Below are positions 1 to 11,856 of a DNA stretch of 64,000 bases, piece after piece. Numbering within the stretch: position 1 is the first letter of the stretch; each line of letters opens with the position of its first letter. Made by a program: the position numbers and the translations under genes. This DNA is from Azolla caroliniana (Eukaryota; Polypodiophyta). The notes beneath the pieces are model-generated. The model saw nothing but the letters and a program-made list of their open reading frames with translations. It did not search any database and was not told where the DNA came from. The stretch lies in assembly GCA_043228905.1 (NCBI GenBank), contig JBHGNT010000017.1:17794001-17858000 (forward strand), given 5' to 3'.

Positions 1-200
1 CATTTGTCCCATGTCATGAAACATTGGCATTGCAAAAAGGCCTCATTTACAGAGGAATCTAATGATGCATCATGAAGCAAGTGTCTCGCATCCCATCTAC
101 CAAACCATTTTACTATATCTTGCATCCAATTGGAACACAAAATTTTGCTTTTATGCTTCTTTTGGATCTTTTTGCTTGCTTCCCATGCTATTCTAGGAAG

Positions 201-2423
201 TCAATGTGAGGGACTTTTTTGAACCTTAAGCATGTATTCAACAACCCTTTCCATGGCCATGATCTCAATGGGAAGCGATCCCGTCTCAAGGAGGAGGAGG
301 GTGTAGGGCGTTTGTTTCTTCACTTGTAGAAACTTAGTAAGAAAATGTTTTTGGACATTTTCAAACTCTTTCCACATAGATTTAAGGATGCTACCACCCC
401 ATACTTCCACCCCATACAGAAGAACTGGTGTCACCAAAGTGTTGAAAAGATATTTCTTGAGGACCCAACACTTAATATCTCCAAGATTGCATGTGTTCTC
501 AAATGCATAGTATGCTTGTTTACCCGCCTCTAAGTGACGTGTAGCACAATCATTCCCTCTATGATTTGAAGGAACTTCAAACTTTAAGATATTTGAAGCT
601 TTCCACACATTCAAGTGGCTCATTGTTGTACATAATGCATGGTTTATCTCTTTTTTGGATCTTCACAAGCATAATCTTTGTTTTAGAGCTATTGACACTT
701 AATTTAGTATGCATGCAAATTTTTTCCAATGCCTTCATAAGCTATTGTGCATCTCCTAAATTATTTACAAAAAGCATTAAATCATCTGCCTATAGCAAAA
801 GCATAATCACAACATTCCCAATGGCAACTTCTTCAACACATTCTTCCTGTGCAAACTTGGTAACCATTTCTTCCAATTCATCAATGCATAGACCAAATAG
901 TGTTGGTGAGAGTGGGAATCCTTGCTTAACACCAATAATTCTTTTGAAAAAATCTAAAAGTTTATCTCTCATGCGCACACAACATATAACCTTCTCATAA
1001 ATTTGGGAAATTGCAAGCATATATATTCACTTGGCACCTCAAGTTCTTCCATTTGTCTCCAAAGATGCTCACGAGGTACCATATAGAAAGCTTTCTTGAA
1101 GTCTACAAAGCAACAATATAAACCTTTACCTCTAAGGCGACTTTCCTCCATTAATACTCGAAGGGTGACAAGGTGATCAATGGTGCTATGGTGTTTTCAA
1201 AAGCCAACTTGTCCATAAGCTCTCTTACCATTTTTTTCAACCCATACACTTATCTTTGATTCCATTATACATCCAAATAATTTTGCCATTATTGAGCCAA
1301 TCATGATGGTTCGATAGTTGTTTACATTATTTACATCTCCACCTTTATGTAATGGTTTGATCCAATTTGTAGTCCAATCGTACGGCATACCATGTTGCAA
1401 TGCATCATTAAACATATCGCTTATCCATACATGTGCTTCTTTTCCCGTCCATTTGAGCATTTCAGCCTTTATACATTGAAGATCGCTCGCCTTTCGAGAG
1501 GCCAATTTCTTAAGTCCTATGCATATATCTTCAATTGTAAAGATGGGAGACATATGTGAAAGAGAACCATAACAAATCATCTTTCCGGCAAGAGATAACT
1601 CATATAAATTCTTACAATGCATAGACAAGTCGTGAAGAGTTAAGTCACCATAACTCTCAACACATTTCCCCTTTAGATTTCCCCAAAATTTGGCACATGC
1701 ATGTGCTTTCTCTTGCGTTTGGATAAATTGTTGAGTAACTTCCCATATTCTTCTCTTTCCTTGAATAAGCCTTTTATACTCATGCAAATGCTTTTGGTAA
1801 TTCTCTTTATCCTTAACTACATTCAAAACAATAAGGCACTTTCGAGCTTCACGACATTCTTTATCAAACCAGTTTTTCCTAAGTTTCTTGGTGCATTTCC
1901 AAGATGTGCAGTCAGTCAAAAAACATTTGTTTGTACAAGAGAGAATGACTTTCTTGAAAGCTTCCCATTTGCATTCTAGTGTGGCACCATGTTGTATCTT
2001 TGTCCTTTGTAACATATCCTCAACCATCTTGGAATACATGGGCGCTCGTTTAAGGTTCATGCTCAAGTGCGGTTGTTTATTATCTTCAATAGCCTTCTGA
2101 AAATCAAACCTATGCATACATTTGAGATCAATACATAAAGGTCTATGATCGGATTTTGGTGTCCATTCACCAAGTGAGAATTTATGTATATGATCCAAAA
2201 TACCTTCAGAAAGTAGCACATAGACAATCACACTATTTCCGTTATGTTTTCTATATGTAAAAGCATTAGTGTTGGGCCATAAGGAAATACCATTTGCAAT
2301 AAGCAATCCGGTACTATTGCACATTTGTAGGAGTAACTTCCCAAATTGGTCCAGATCTTTTTCATCGCAAGAAGAGCGGCTATACATTTGCATATCCTCT
2401 TGCATCCTTGAGATACGTGGCAT
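201..2423 (-). pseudogene. LINE-A ORF2 remnant: endonuclease end plus reverse transcriptase
   Basis: The first 408 codons (2423 to 1197) hold the endonuclease C-terminus with SDHRPL, a basic linker, and RT block W-x3-I-K-P-L-H-K-G followed by NNYRTIMIGS. A frameshift leads to FVDFKKAFYMVPR (1151-969), the palm block with its first catalytic Asp in FVDF. Another shift leads to GVKQGFPLSPTLFGLCIDEL (near 930). The YADD box is damaged: the Tyr codon is TAG at 790-792, and ADD follows. The RT C-terminal region with LLYGVEVWG lies at 201-623. At least three frame changes and the stop at the catalytic box make it inactive. Family known: nick-and-prime DNA copying by endonuclease plus RT. Subfamily placement (RTE-like or other) is inference. 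Confidence 0.75.
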
Positions 2424-2714
2424 GAAACTTTTAATTAAAACCTAAATATACCTACAAACCTAAAGACATGGTGAGAAAGAAAGAGGGAGGGAGAGAGGCT
2501 TAGTTAAATTTAATTATTAATTAAAAACAACTACATACTACTAGCATGTTATGAGAGAGAGAGAGAGAGATTAAAAATAAGTCTAATTATCATTAAGATT
2601 AGAAGAACTACATGGGGATTGGTATGTTCAAGTGCAAACTAGTTTCACCCCTAAGGGGGCTCATTAGTGCTAAATGACCATGTGGGGTGTAGGATAGTTT
2701 ATATAAGGAGAGTA

Positions 2715-2742
2715 GGAGAGAGAGAGAGAGAGAGAGAGAGAG
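2715..2742. repeat. (GA)n microsatellite
   Basis: Uninterrupted AG dinucleotides. A shorter GAGA run lies at 2552-2570. The surrounding 2430-2990 has purine-rich patches and no gene. Confidence 0.8.
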
Positions 2743-3009
2743 GTTTTAATGGGAGTTAGTGGAATCATGGGTAGTGGTGGTGGTAAGGTTTTCAAGAATG
2801 ATTATGGAAGTAGGGGGAAGGATATTTTAGTGATTATAAAAAGCTAGGGGGTGTGAGGGAGGAAAAAAGAGGGTATTAAGAGGGGTGGAGAGAGAAAGGG
2901 AGGAGTATTAAGAGGGGTGGACCCGCACTCCATGTTCGTCGAAAGGAAACGATGTGAAACCCTACCACCTTGGCAACTCAAGCCATGAGTTTTGTGGTTG
3001 TTTGGATGC

Positions 3010-4097
3010 TTTAAGCATTGCTAGTTAAGTGTGCTCAAGCCAGAGCAGTACTGGGATGGGTGAAGTTGGATATCTTTCCAACCATTCTTGCAGTGTTGCA
3101 AGAGCATGACGCAGGTTGGCAATTTCTGAATTGCAACGATAAACAGATGTTGAAACTAATTTTGTGAAGAGAATCTTGTATTAAGTATGGCATGAACCAT
3201 ATTATTAAGCAGACAGTCATCCGAGAAGTTGTAATTCAATCATATTTGAGTGATTGACATCCGATGACTATCGTCAGATAGCAATGAAGGAGGAATACGG
3301 ATCTGCTTAGAATATCACCTCTTAGTATATGTAACATTTAACTTCAGAGGGTCATGGTCAGAGATAGAGGATTCTGGAATAATTCCTAGGGATCCACCCC
3401 CATCCCCAAGAAAAGCTACTAACATAAAATCTATCTAGTCGAAACAAATTTGCAACAACCACACTCCCATATGATTTAGAAAACTAAAGGGATCCTTGTC
3501 TACGTGAAAAGGAAAGCAACTTCCATAAATCAAGCAAACCAAAGGTAAAACAGAAAGAGTCCCAACACTTTAAGGTTCCCATCCTAAAATTGTAGTAGTT
3601 GTACCTCCCACTTTATCAACAACATCCTCAATCATATTAAAATCTCCTCCCACCAACCAACAATCCGCTAAACACACATAATCAGAAAGAGACAGCCATA
3701 AACCTGCCCTCTCAGACGTAGAATTAGGGGCATAGAGATTCAAGAGGCCAACCTTCTGGGATCCTATTTTTACAATAATGAACTGTGCTTGTTTATTCAT
3801 AATAGTACTTGTTGACATGATAATAAATTGCCAATGTTGTCTAAGAGCAATGCATAATCCAGCCTGGCTGCCATTAGCGCCAAAGGCAAGAACCCAGAAA
3901 TGAATCCACCTTCTTGGTAAAATGGGGCCATACTTCCGAATCCTATCCATGCACAAGTGATGCTCTTGTAGAAAACAAATATGAATAATACCAACATTAG
4001 AAGTACCTAAATCTGAGCATAAGAGTACTTTAAATCTGCGAAAAGCCTAAATACCTAGGCCTTGCACATTCCAGGAAAGAAGATGTAAGGTGTCCAT
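3010..4097 (-). pseudogene. LINE-B ORF2 N-terminal part: APE-type endonuclease
   Basis: ORF2 starts at ATG 4097-4095, reading MDTLHLLSWNVQGLG, the typical LSWNVRGL opening of plant L1 endonucleases. QEHHL follows with the catalytic Glu, then VGLLNLYAPN and WLVGGDFNMIED (the GDFN active-site block), then after stops SDHDPLKL near 3350 (the SDH block). Linker-like sequence with the CNSEIANLRHALATLQEWL helix lies near 3080. An in-frame stop after GLGI and others later show decay. No RT palm motifs are seen anywhere from 3010 to 2430. Confidence 0.75.
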
Positions 4098-4139
4098 ATT
4101 ACATAGGTTTTAGTGATGTCTTTTTCTCAAGAAGAGCAT

Positions 4140-5735
4140 CCTGACGGCCTTTCTAGGCATCCTCCAGAGCTCTCGCTTGTCTCTTTAAAAGCAAATCCTT
4201 CCCTACATAATTATGCACCCTATGTTCCTTAACGAGCTTTGGGGAGCTTTGAGTAGTCAAAGGATCTTGTGAAACTGTGAATTGAAATCCAACACTAGGG
4301 AGTTTATCTACACCCTTAGCCATTTCAACACCCATAATATCTGGTTGACCAGAAATAATCGAAAGGAAGCAATTTACCAAAGACATTAAACTGCTGATTT
4401 GCATCAATTCCCATATTAACACTTTGAGGCATTTCCACATCCGTAGTATCTTGTTGAGTAGAAGCAACCTTTCCTTTTAATTTATCAGAAGAAGCCAAAT
4501 TAACAGATGCGATCAACTACTGATTCTCAACAATTTTCAAGGGTAGCTGGCCTACTACCAAATTCGGAAAGGACTTAGGGAACTGAGTAGAATACAGGTT
4601 TGTCTTTTGTGAGGAAGAACCTGAATTGAGTCTCTATTGAGGAAGGTAGGATGATGATTGATCCAAAGTATTCAACTTGTGTGAACAATCCTCTTCTACA
4701 TGGAGAGCAGTATACCTATTTTGTAAGGGAGGAAATTCCTTCAGAGTATTAATTGTCACATGTTGAGGCTTGTTAGGAGATGCATGTGAAGATGTCTTCT
4801 TATGCCCCACCTCAATCCAACCATAAGATCTATCCTGATATGGAACTATTATAGTCATGTTAGGTATATGCTTGTCATTATCTTTAGTAAGTTTTAGGCA
4901 ATTTTTTGCCAAATGGCCAAATCCAAAACAACAAAAACATTGATTCAGCAAGCCCCTATACAAGATTTTCTGAGAATAAGATGCTTGCCTTGGGTCAAGT
5001 AGATTGGGCAACAAGATATTTGAGGGTAGAATTGCGGACTTAGAAATCAAAAGTTTTGCATATGCAGCACCCATATACTTATCTTCGATTTAAGGGGGCT
5101 TATTGTAAGTTTCCAAAATGTACCAATAATGCCATCAATCAGATGCACAAAAGGCACCCATTCTTTACGCAAATTAGGAAACACCACCACACATGTATGA
5201 TATACATCTAAATCATGAAGTACCTTATTTGTCTCTTGATTACCACTGCTTTCTTCTCTAATAAGATCAGTATCATGCATTCCATCTCGAACTCCACCTG
5301 ATACTAATTTCGACCAATCATCTATATATTCGTAATGTTGTCAACATCTTGTTTCAAAGCGTTTTGCAACAATAAACGAAGATCATCACGCCTAGGACGA
5401 ATGCCCAAAACATACGCAATGACAGTCCTAATCTTTAGACGTTGAATCTCTCTTATGATCTGTGTTCGATACTGGTCCGACAACAAAAGCTCTACGACAT
5501 TGTCCGAAATAGGTGGGATGTTCGGGTTAGCTGCACGGGAGCCTTGCTTAGAATGTTTGCGATGACGCAGCAACTGCTCCTGATTCACAGTTGTATCGAT
5601 GAAGATCAAAGTGATGCAAGACTGGTCATGGCAACTAAGCTGGTTGCGGTAAGCAGGCTGATGGAAGCAATTGGCTTGTTCACAACTACGGTGGCAGATG
5701 CGCCAACCCCTAAAAAGGGACATTAAAAGAGGCAC
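4140..5735 (-). pseudogene. LINE-B ORF1 (gag-like nucleic-acid-binding protein)
   Basis: The N-terminal part (5735-5322) contains LGIRPRRDDLRLLLQNALK, matching the DUF4283-type RNA-binding region of plant L1 ORF1. It continues after frame changes through 5280-5047, then 5074-4634, where a zinc knuckle C-x2-C-x4-H-x4-C occurs (CFCCFGFGHLAKNC). The tail runs on to about 4140 with more shifts and stops. Known family role: coats the LINE RNA and helps form the retrotransposition particle. At least three frameshifts make it a pseudogene. It sits 40-odd bases upstream of the ORF2 start, the usual L1 layout. Confidence 0.7.
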
Positions 5736-6005
5736 TTGACACTAATAAATTTTCATAATAATGTAAAAGTATTCATTTTATTTTTAATAAATAAATAAAA
5801 TAAAATAAAGGGTCATTAATTCCTCACATTTTATTCTCTTAAAATTTATGGATATTTTTATCTTGACATTAAAAATTGGACTTCACTCTACTCATATTTC
5901 TATAATAAATATAAAATTACTCGTTTTTTTAAAAATTAATTAATTAAAATAAAGGTTCATAAACTTCCCCCTTTTTTATTTGACATTATAAAGGAGAATT
6001 AATAT
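5736..6005. other. AT-rich spacer
   Basis: Strongly A/T-rich host sequence left of element G1, with several TAAAATAAA-like runs and no coding or RNA signal. Confidence 0.5.
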
Positions 6006-6145
6006 TGTTAGGTAGTGGAGCAAGAATGGGTCTGGTTAGTTAGGTGAAGCACCAAGAAGTTAAAGATGTAACTAACACGATTATAAATAGAAACAAAGGA
6101 GGTCCAATGAGGACACTTTTTGGAGTCTACTCTGAGTATGTTACA
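6006..6145 (+). repeat. G1 5' LTR
   Basis: 140 bp, TG...CA ends. I count three substitutions against the 3' copy at 27130. It contains ATTATAAATAG, a possible TATA box, near 6080. It is very short for a Ty3 LTR. Confidence 0.85.
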
Positions 6146-6146
6146 T

Positions 6147-6162
6147 TGGTGGAGACAACGGG
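6147..6162 (+). other. G1 candidate primer-binding site
   Basis: TGGTGGAGACAACGGG begins one base after the LTR. The first nine bases would pair with the CCA end of a tRNA-Ala-like acceptor. The match beyond that is poor, so the tRNA identity is tentative. Confidence 0.35.
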
Positions 6163-6302
6163 CTCTTGCCACGGCGTCTGAGTGTGTAGAGTACTCTAGC
6201 TGACTTCTTGACGAAGCACAGCAAGCCGACAACCGACTCTTCCCATTAGCATCCAATAATCACTGCCAGGTCACCATCCATGACACAAAGATCTCATACA
6301 CC

Positions 6303-6833
6303 ATGCAACAACCGGAAGGGGATAACATTGTTAACATGCAACCCAAATTCATAGAACACGCACAGGTTAACCCTGCCATGGAGCAGATGTTTCAGGCAAT
6401 GTCAACAATGATGATGCAAGTAAATCATACAAACCAAACACTTATGACATGGATTACAAATTAGTCCGCTGGTGCAACGACCAACAAACAGAAAGATTCA
6501 AGAATCCACCCAAGATCCTTCTCGGGTTTTCCAACAGAAGATGTTCTAACATGGTTGGATCATTTCGACAATGTGGCGGGTTACCATGAATGGCACAACA
6601 AAAGAAAGGCGTTAGAATTGCGAACAATGTTGGAGCATGTTGCTGCCACCTGGTTCATTCAACAACCTGAGGAAATCAAACATAATTGGGCCTACTTGCG
6701 TGAGCAATTCATATAACACTTCGCAAACAACGATGTCACACAAACAACCCTCCAACAATTAAACAATCTACGTCAACAGGCGCATGAACCAGTGACACAA
6801 TTCGCCGTCAAAATGAAACAGTTGTTACTGCGT
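6303..6833 (+). pseudogene. G1 gag, N-terminal part
   Basis: From the ATG at 6303 the frame reads a Ty3-type retrotransposon gag domain, with the recognisable stretch LTWLDHFDNVAGYHEWHNKR and later LNNLRQQAHEPVTQFAVKMK. In-frame stops occur (for example after MTWITN and after LREQFI). The frame runs directly into the left LTR of G2a and resumes at 13852, so this is one gag cut in two. Known role: capsid assembly and packaging of the element RNA. Confidence 0.75.
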
Positions 6834-7525
6834 TGTCGTGTTGTTACGCGCGTGCATGGAGAACGAGGCGGGACCACCGGGGCCTCGAACCGAGAAATAA
6901 CCGAATGAAGGGAGGGGAAGGACTCTTACAATGTAATTCACACGTGCACAGACCCACAGAATCACAGGAATTGCAATTAGCTGCAAAACGCCAGATGGAG
7001 ACAGAACGAATGTTTATGTATATATATATATATCAAGACGTTACAGTCGGCAAGCCGGCGAGTGATTGGCTCCGACGCCTACGCGCGCATGCACACACAC
7101 ACACGCACACACAGAGAAAGCGAGATGGAGGCTCTGCCGGGAGCACTCGGGCGTCCCGCGGAACAGAGTCAGCCTCCCGAAACCTGCACAGAACGATTAT
7201 AGAGAGGACAGAGGAGAAGCGCTCAGTTCCAATCCGGCAGCACTTCGTCCTCCCAAAAAAAACGCCCCATTTCCCTCACTTCTCCCTCTCTTTTATAACC
7301 CAAGGAGGGAGACCGTTACCACTTGTTACATCATGCTTATTCCCTGTCCTTTTGGATAGGGATACGCCTCGATTTCCTCCCTAACGAACGCGTACTACCT
7401 AGGATTTTGCCTCAGGGTACTTGTACCTACCTACGTACTACACAACAAAACTTGTGCCCACGTGTAAGGGCCGGTTTACGCACGTTATACTCGGTTTCCA
7501 CCTAGGGACGGTTTTCTCCACGACA
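6834..7525 (-). repeat. G2a 3' LTR (element orientation)
   Basis: 692 bp. It holds a (TA)n/CA-rich patch near 7018-7115 and, read on the minus strand, the TATA box GGTTATAAAAGAG near 7290. The left end (TGTCGTG, then TACGCGCG, then a GGGACCACCGGGGCCTCG block) matches the left end of the G2b LTR at 49299 and the U5 of N1. Confidence 0.85.
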
Positions 7526-7547
7526 TCCACCCCCACCTAACCGCGCA
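7526..7547 (-). other. G2a polypurine tract
   Basis: Minus-strand sequence GCGGTTAGGTGGGGGTGGA abuts the LTR. The same tract, with one change, abuts the 3' LTRs of G2b and N1. Confidence 0.7.
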
Positions 7548-7599
7548 TCCACCGGTATGCGCCAAAATTAGACTCCTGCCGGAGAAGATCGGCCCACGC

Positions 7600-8720
7600 T
7601 TATCCTTCGTCTTCCAGATCGGCATCCATTCCGAGCCAATCGTTGTCGCTATCCAGGTCGCCTGGGTCTGGTTCAGCCTCGTGCCGCTTTTTGAAGGCTT
7701 TGATCCTTTTCCCCGCTACCGGTACCGCCATCCTTGTCCCGTCGAGCTCTGCGAGATGGTAGGTCCCATTGTCGTTGGCTCTCATCACCGCATAAGGCCC
7801 GAACCACCTTCTTGCAAACTTCCGCGTTGCCCGGTGCTAGTTGTCGAGGCTGCTTTCATACACTAGAACCCAGTCGCCTTCCTCGATCTTCTTCGGTCTT
7901 AGTCGATGAGTCCGGTCGAACCGTCCTTTATCCTTTACCCTCGCCACCCGTAGCTTCTCCGTGCCTCGGTCCACGTCCTCCGGTCTTCGTTCCAGCTGCC
8001 CAATCCATGCTGCTAACAGCTCCTCCCGACTCATCTCGTTGTTCCAGTCCACCATGCCCATGAGGAGATTGTCTACTCCGTTGGCATGATCGGCTTCTAC
8101 CCGTACATCAGCTCTGCCGGCACGAACCCGATTACCGAACTGTGCGTAGTTCAGTCCGCCCACAACGCGTAGGGTAAGAGCCGTGGCCAGCTCCCGACTT
8201 GGCCTCCACACGCCCATACTAACGCTTTGAGAATCGGCCCGTGTCCGCGCTCCACATTCCCGTTAGCCTCCGGATTGTACGTCGTGGTGAGCGAGAGATT
8301 AATTCCTAGCCGACCAAACAGCTCTTCCGCCTCTTGCGCGTCCAATTCCCCGCGGTCGGCCACAATCTTTCCTACGCACCCGTACCGGCACAACACTTCT
8401 TCAATTAGAAATCGGCACACGGCCACAGTCGTTTTGCTCTGCAATGCTCGGCCTTCCACCTGGTTCGTCAGGTCCTCCCGAGCCAGCACCAGATACTGCA
8501 TCTGCCCTACCCCCATCGGCATCGTCACCAGATCCACCATCCACTTGAAGTGGACGGTCGGAGGGTAGGTCGGGTGAAGCTCGTCCCAATGTCGGACTAT
8601 GGAGTGCACTTGACAGCTTTTGCAAGTCGTTACGAACCAATGCACGTCCCGGTATAGCCCCAGCCACCAATACTTCCCCCTTAGCTTCTCGAATGTGGCC
8701 CACATCCCGCGGTGTCCGGC
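7600..8720 (-). pseudogene. G2a integrase
   Basis: Minus strand. The HHCC zinc domain ends in CKSCQVHS (about 8610). The catalytic core follows with Asp in MVDLVTMPMG, a second Asp in VADRGELDA, and the Glu in GNVERGHG. The C-terminal part at 8217-7837 has EEGDWVLVYESSLDN, then a frame change and a KRIKAFKKRHEAEPD tail ending at 7600. No chromodomain is visible, so it is not a classical plant chromovirus. Known role: inserts the cDNA. At least two frameshifts separate the parts. The G2b copy at 50471-51529 is the close relative. Confidence 0.8.
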
Positions 8721-10838
8721 CTAGGGACTCTCGTGGTACGCCGTCAACAATTCTTCCTGTTCCTCTTTCTTCACCACCACTCGGAGTGAGATGTCGTTTC
8801 TCTTCTTCGGGTGTTTCCATATGCTCTCGTCCCGTAGGAAGAATCGGTACGCTTTCTTCCGAATCCGGTTGGCCTCTTCCTTCGTCCACGTCGCGTCCGG
8901 TATCATTGTCTTCAGGAACCCGCCGATCTGGAGCCACTCCCCGCTGTACTTGCTCTGTTCGAATTCATTAAGCGCCGGAGTGCTCCCCTTTCTTGTTGTT
9001 ATATTAGCTAACCCGAAGAAGTCCTCGCCGACCTCTTCGTTATCCGAAACCATGCCATCCTCGTCATTGAACCTCACCCTTGAAAGCATGTTGGCCATGG
9101 CGTTATCCTTTCCGAAGATGTGTCGTATCTCCGGGTTTAGGTACTTGATGTACGTGATCCACCTGAGCATCGCCAGGTCCGGAGTCGCGCATCTGGAAAC
9201 CATACCCAGAATCGGTAGGCAGTCTGTCTCGATGATCACTTCCGTCCCGATCAAATAGTCCTTGTCGGCCTTAACTGCCGAAACGATACCCCATAGCTCG
9301 CGCTTGATTTGGGCGTATCCTCACTGCCGCTCACTCAATACCTTTGCCCCGAGCCGGATCGGGAACCGTACGCCATCTTCGTCTTCCTGATTGATCACCC
9401 ACCCGATCCCGTTCGGGCTCATGTCCACCGTTACGTAAATGGGGACTTCCTTACCGTAAACCACTTTCCGGAGAGCCGGTGCCGGAGCAAGCACCTCCTT
9501 CAGCCTCCGGACCGACTCCGTGTGCTCTGCCCTCCACTCGAACCTACGCCCTTTCTTCAATAGCCCGTAGAGCGGAATCCAAATGTGGTAGAACGCGCAC
9601 GCACCCAAGAATCTGCGGACCCCCGTAACCGACCCGCAATCGTCCTTCATCACGGAGATGGCTTCTACCTTTGCCGGGGACGATTTCCGGCCATAGGGCC
9701 CGCATAGGTGTCCGACTGCTAGGATCTCCGACTGTCCGAATGCTGATTTTTCTCCGGAGAGGGTGAGCCGCGCGCTCCCGAGTCTTTGTAGCACTTTCTC
9801 GCAATCGCGGATGTGATCCGTCACGAACCTCCGGCAACCGTTGGCCCCGACCGACTCGTCCTTGTCCTCCACCGGACATCCTTTGATGGGGATGTTGTCC
9901 AGAAACGGCATGGTGATGTCCGGGATGCAGTCCCTCAACACCTTGTTCATCGCATTCACCATGTGTGCCACCGAGTTTGTTCCTCCTTACGGCAAGGTAC
10001 ACATCCGAACTAGGCCGAGAGGAGTCCGCATCGTCGTGACATCCCTGCTCTCTACGGCTAGCTGGAACTGATTGTAGCCTGAGTACAGGTCCCCGACCGA
10101 GTAGATTGACCTCCCTACGAAAGCCTCCGCGAACTCATCGATGGTCGGTCCGATACCTGCGTTTCGAATGGTCGCCTTGTTGACCGGCTTTAGGTCCTGT
10201 ATGAAGCGCAGTGTGCCGTTCTTCTTCGGCACGGTAAACCACCGATTCGAATATGGGGCATTCGACGACTTGAGGATGCCCATCTCCATCTTCTATTTCA
10301 GCAACTCCATCAGCTTCGGGATGTGAGCTTTGGGTACCGGAATCGGTTTGAGACTCCATGGCACATGCGGTACCGTGAAGATCACCATTGGTTCCACAAC
10401 CTTCGGGTCCACGCACCCGATCTCCTCCGGTGAGAATGCGAAAACCTTCCCGGGCCTCCCGAGCATTCTCCGAAACCTGTCTCCTTCCGCCGGCAATAGA
10501 AAACCATCCCCACCGATCTTGAGCTCCCGTAGCGTTATGTCGGTTAACGCGTGTCCCATGCTGGCCGGATCTCGTAAACTTGGGTATGACGCGACCCCCT
10601 TTATCTGTAACTCGCTGCCCTCCGGCAAGGGTGCCGCAACTGGCCTCACCTTCCGGTCCACGGTCTTGTACTTCGTACCCACTGGGGCCATCCGATCCGA
10701 CTCGAGTCCACTACCGAAGTCGGCGATGATTTCGTACATCTTTTCCGAACATACCGGAATCGTCCGGTCCTCATTAAGGCCTTCTCCGAACACCTCCCGT
10801 AACTTCCCCAAGGTGTCATCGAAAGAGACCGCCTCCAC
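8721..10838 (-). pseudogene. G2a reverse transcriptase and RNase H
   Basis: Minus strand. An N-terminal extension (10838-10293) includes VIFTVPHVPWSLKPIPVPKA. RT fingers and palm follow with NAPYSNRWFTVPKKNGTLRF and YSVGDLYSGYNQFQL, with the first catalytic Asp in VGDLYS. The second box is FLDN (9896-9894 is the Asn codon), where the G2b copy has FLDD, so a catalytic Asp is lost. RNase H motifs follow: YVTVDMSPNGIGWVINQ, then ETDCLPILGMV (near 9220). An in-frame stop and frame changes separate blocks. Known role: copies element RNA into DNA in the cytoplasmic particle. G2a's enzyme is dead. Confidence 0.8.
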
Positions 10839-11164
10839 GGCTCCATTGATTTCCTCTTCAGGGCCAAGGACTCCCCATGCCCGAAGTCGCTCCTCCGCCC
10901 GCTTCTTTTCCCGGCCAACTACACCGGCTATTGTACAACCTTCGCTATTGGAGAACCAAAATTTTCTACCTATGGTATAGGTTTTTTCGCCTATAGAACA
11001 TCTATGGGGTTTTTTCGGGGTCTCCGGACCATCGCGGCCCCATGCCTTGATAGCCCTCTCTAAAAATCCCCTCAGTTTTCGGCACCGAGGGTCTCGCGGT
11101 TACGCTTATGGTTCGGTCACACCGTTAGGAACTGGACCAAGTGGCGCCCATCCTGGCTCTTGAC

Positions 11165-11707
11165 TCATGCATATGCCGAACCGTTGTCCATCACCTTTGT
11201 CTCCATGCGCGCCGCCGTGATGTATGGTTCTCCGAGTATCACCAGATGCGAGGACGTCTCCTGCACAAAGAAGTGTTGGTCGATCTCAACATTGCCGATT
11301 TTTACTCGTACATTCAGGTAGGCTCCGTGCAGCTCCTCCATGGCGCGCATTGCTGCCCGTATCTTCCACCCGTGCTTGGTGTTGATCGGCCACTTTCCCT
11401 TCTTGTAGAAGTCCATGGACATCAAGTTGATCTCCGAACCGTGGTCTACCAACACCACCACTGGCTCCTAGACATCCCCGATCTGAACAGGGGTTTCCGT
11501 AGTGACCCTAGCCCAATGTAGCCTCGAGTAGTGGCTTTCCTCCAATTCGTCTTCCAGGGCCATGTCTTCTAGGTGCATCATTTGCACCTCCACCGGCTTT
11601 TCCAGCTCCGGCTCCGTTGAAAGCCTTTTCCGCTTCACCAAGTCTACGATGGAGTCATGGAACTCCTTCTTGGCGATACCGAGCACTTCCCTTAGCGACA
11701 GCTCCAC
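11165..11707 (-). pseudogene. G2a aspartic protease region
   Basis: Minus strand. A helical lead (LSLREVLGIAKKEFHDSIVD) is followed by LVDHGSEINLMSMDFYKKGK, then VILGEPYITAARMETKV. The position of the usual D-T/S-G active site is D-H-G here, and G2b has the same DHG. One stop codon lies between the two halves (around 11465). Fold family: retropepsin, which cuts the gag-pol polyprotein. Whether DHG is catalytically competent is unknown. Confidence 0.7.
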
Positions 11708-11856
11708 TTTGTTGTCGAGGATCCGTTCCTCCAGGACCTTTCGATCTCCTTGCTCAACCGATAACCGGCCTTTTTGGCCTTGTCCGGTGCGCCGGATGCA
11801 CCGACATCACTCTGCTTCGGCCCGAACCGGGTCTCATACAGTTGTGAGGGTTCGCT

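Larger units (their letters stand above)
1..2990 (-). mobile_element. LINE-A, decayed non-LTR retrotransposon, 3' end beyond the left edge
   Basis: Minus-strand reading gives, in order, the end of an apurinic-type endonuclease (SDHRPL near 2140), a long linker, and reverse transcriptase blocks down to about 200. The 2430-2990 stretch upstream is purine-rich, with GA runs and no coding signal, and may be its 5' leader. The 3' end and any tail lie left of base 1. The RT C-terminal block (LLYGVEVWGG) is unlike the zf-RVT tail of the L1-type LINE-C in this window, so it is a different LINE lineage. The 5' boundary is inferred. Confidence 0.7.
3010..5735 (-). mobile_element. LINE-B, L1-type, retaining ORF1 and endonuclease only
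   Basis: Read on the minus strand, an ORF1 with a CCHC knuckle is followed after a short gap by the start of ORF2 (endonuclease). The ORF2 signal ends near 3010 with no reverse transcriptase. LINE-A begins just beyond that point on the same strand, so LINE-A may have inserted into LINE-B and pushed its RT outside the window. This is inference, because normal LINE decay loses the 5' end rather than the 3' end. Confidence 0.65.

Noticed and set aside
5322-5735. An independent host gene at the LINE-B 5' end
   Set aside because: LGIRPRRDDLRLLLQ and the following text are the N-terminal part of a plant L1 ORF1.
6833-7384. 183-codon plus-strand frame across the G1/G2a junction
   Set aside because: It starts at the gag-LTR boundary and consists of LTR sequence; the parallel frame in the other LTR differs in length.
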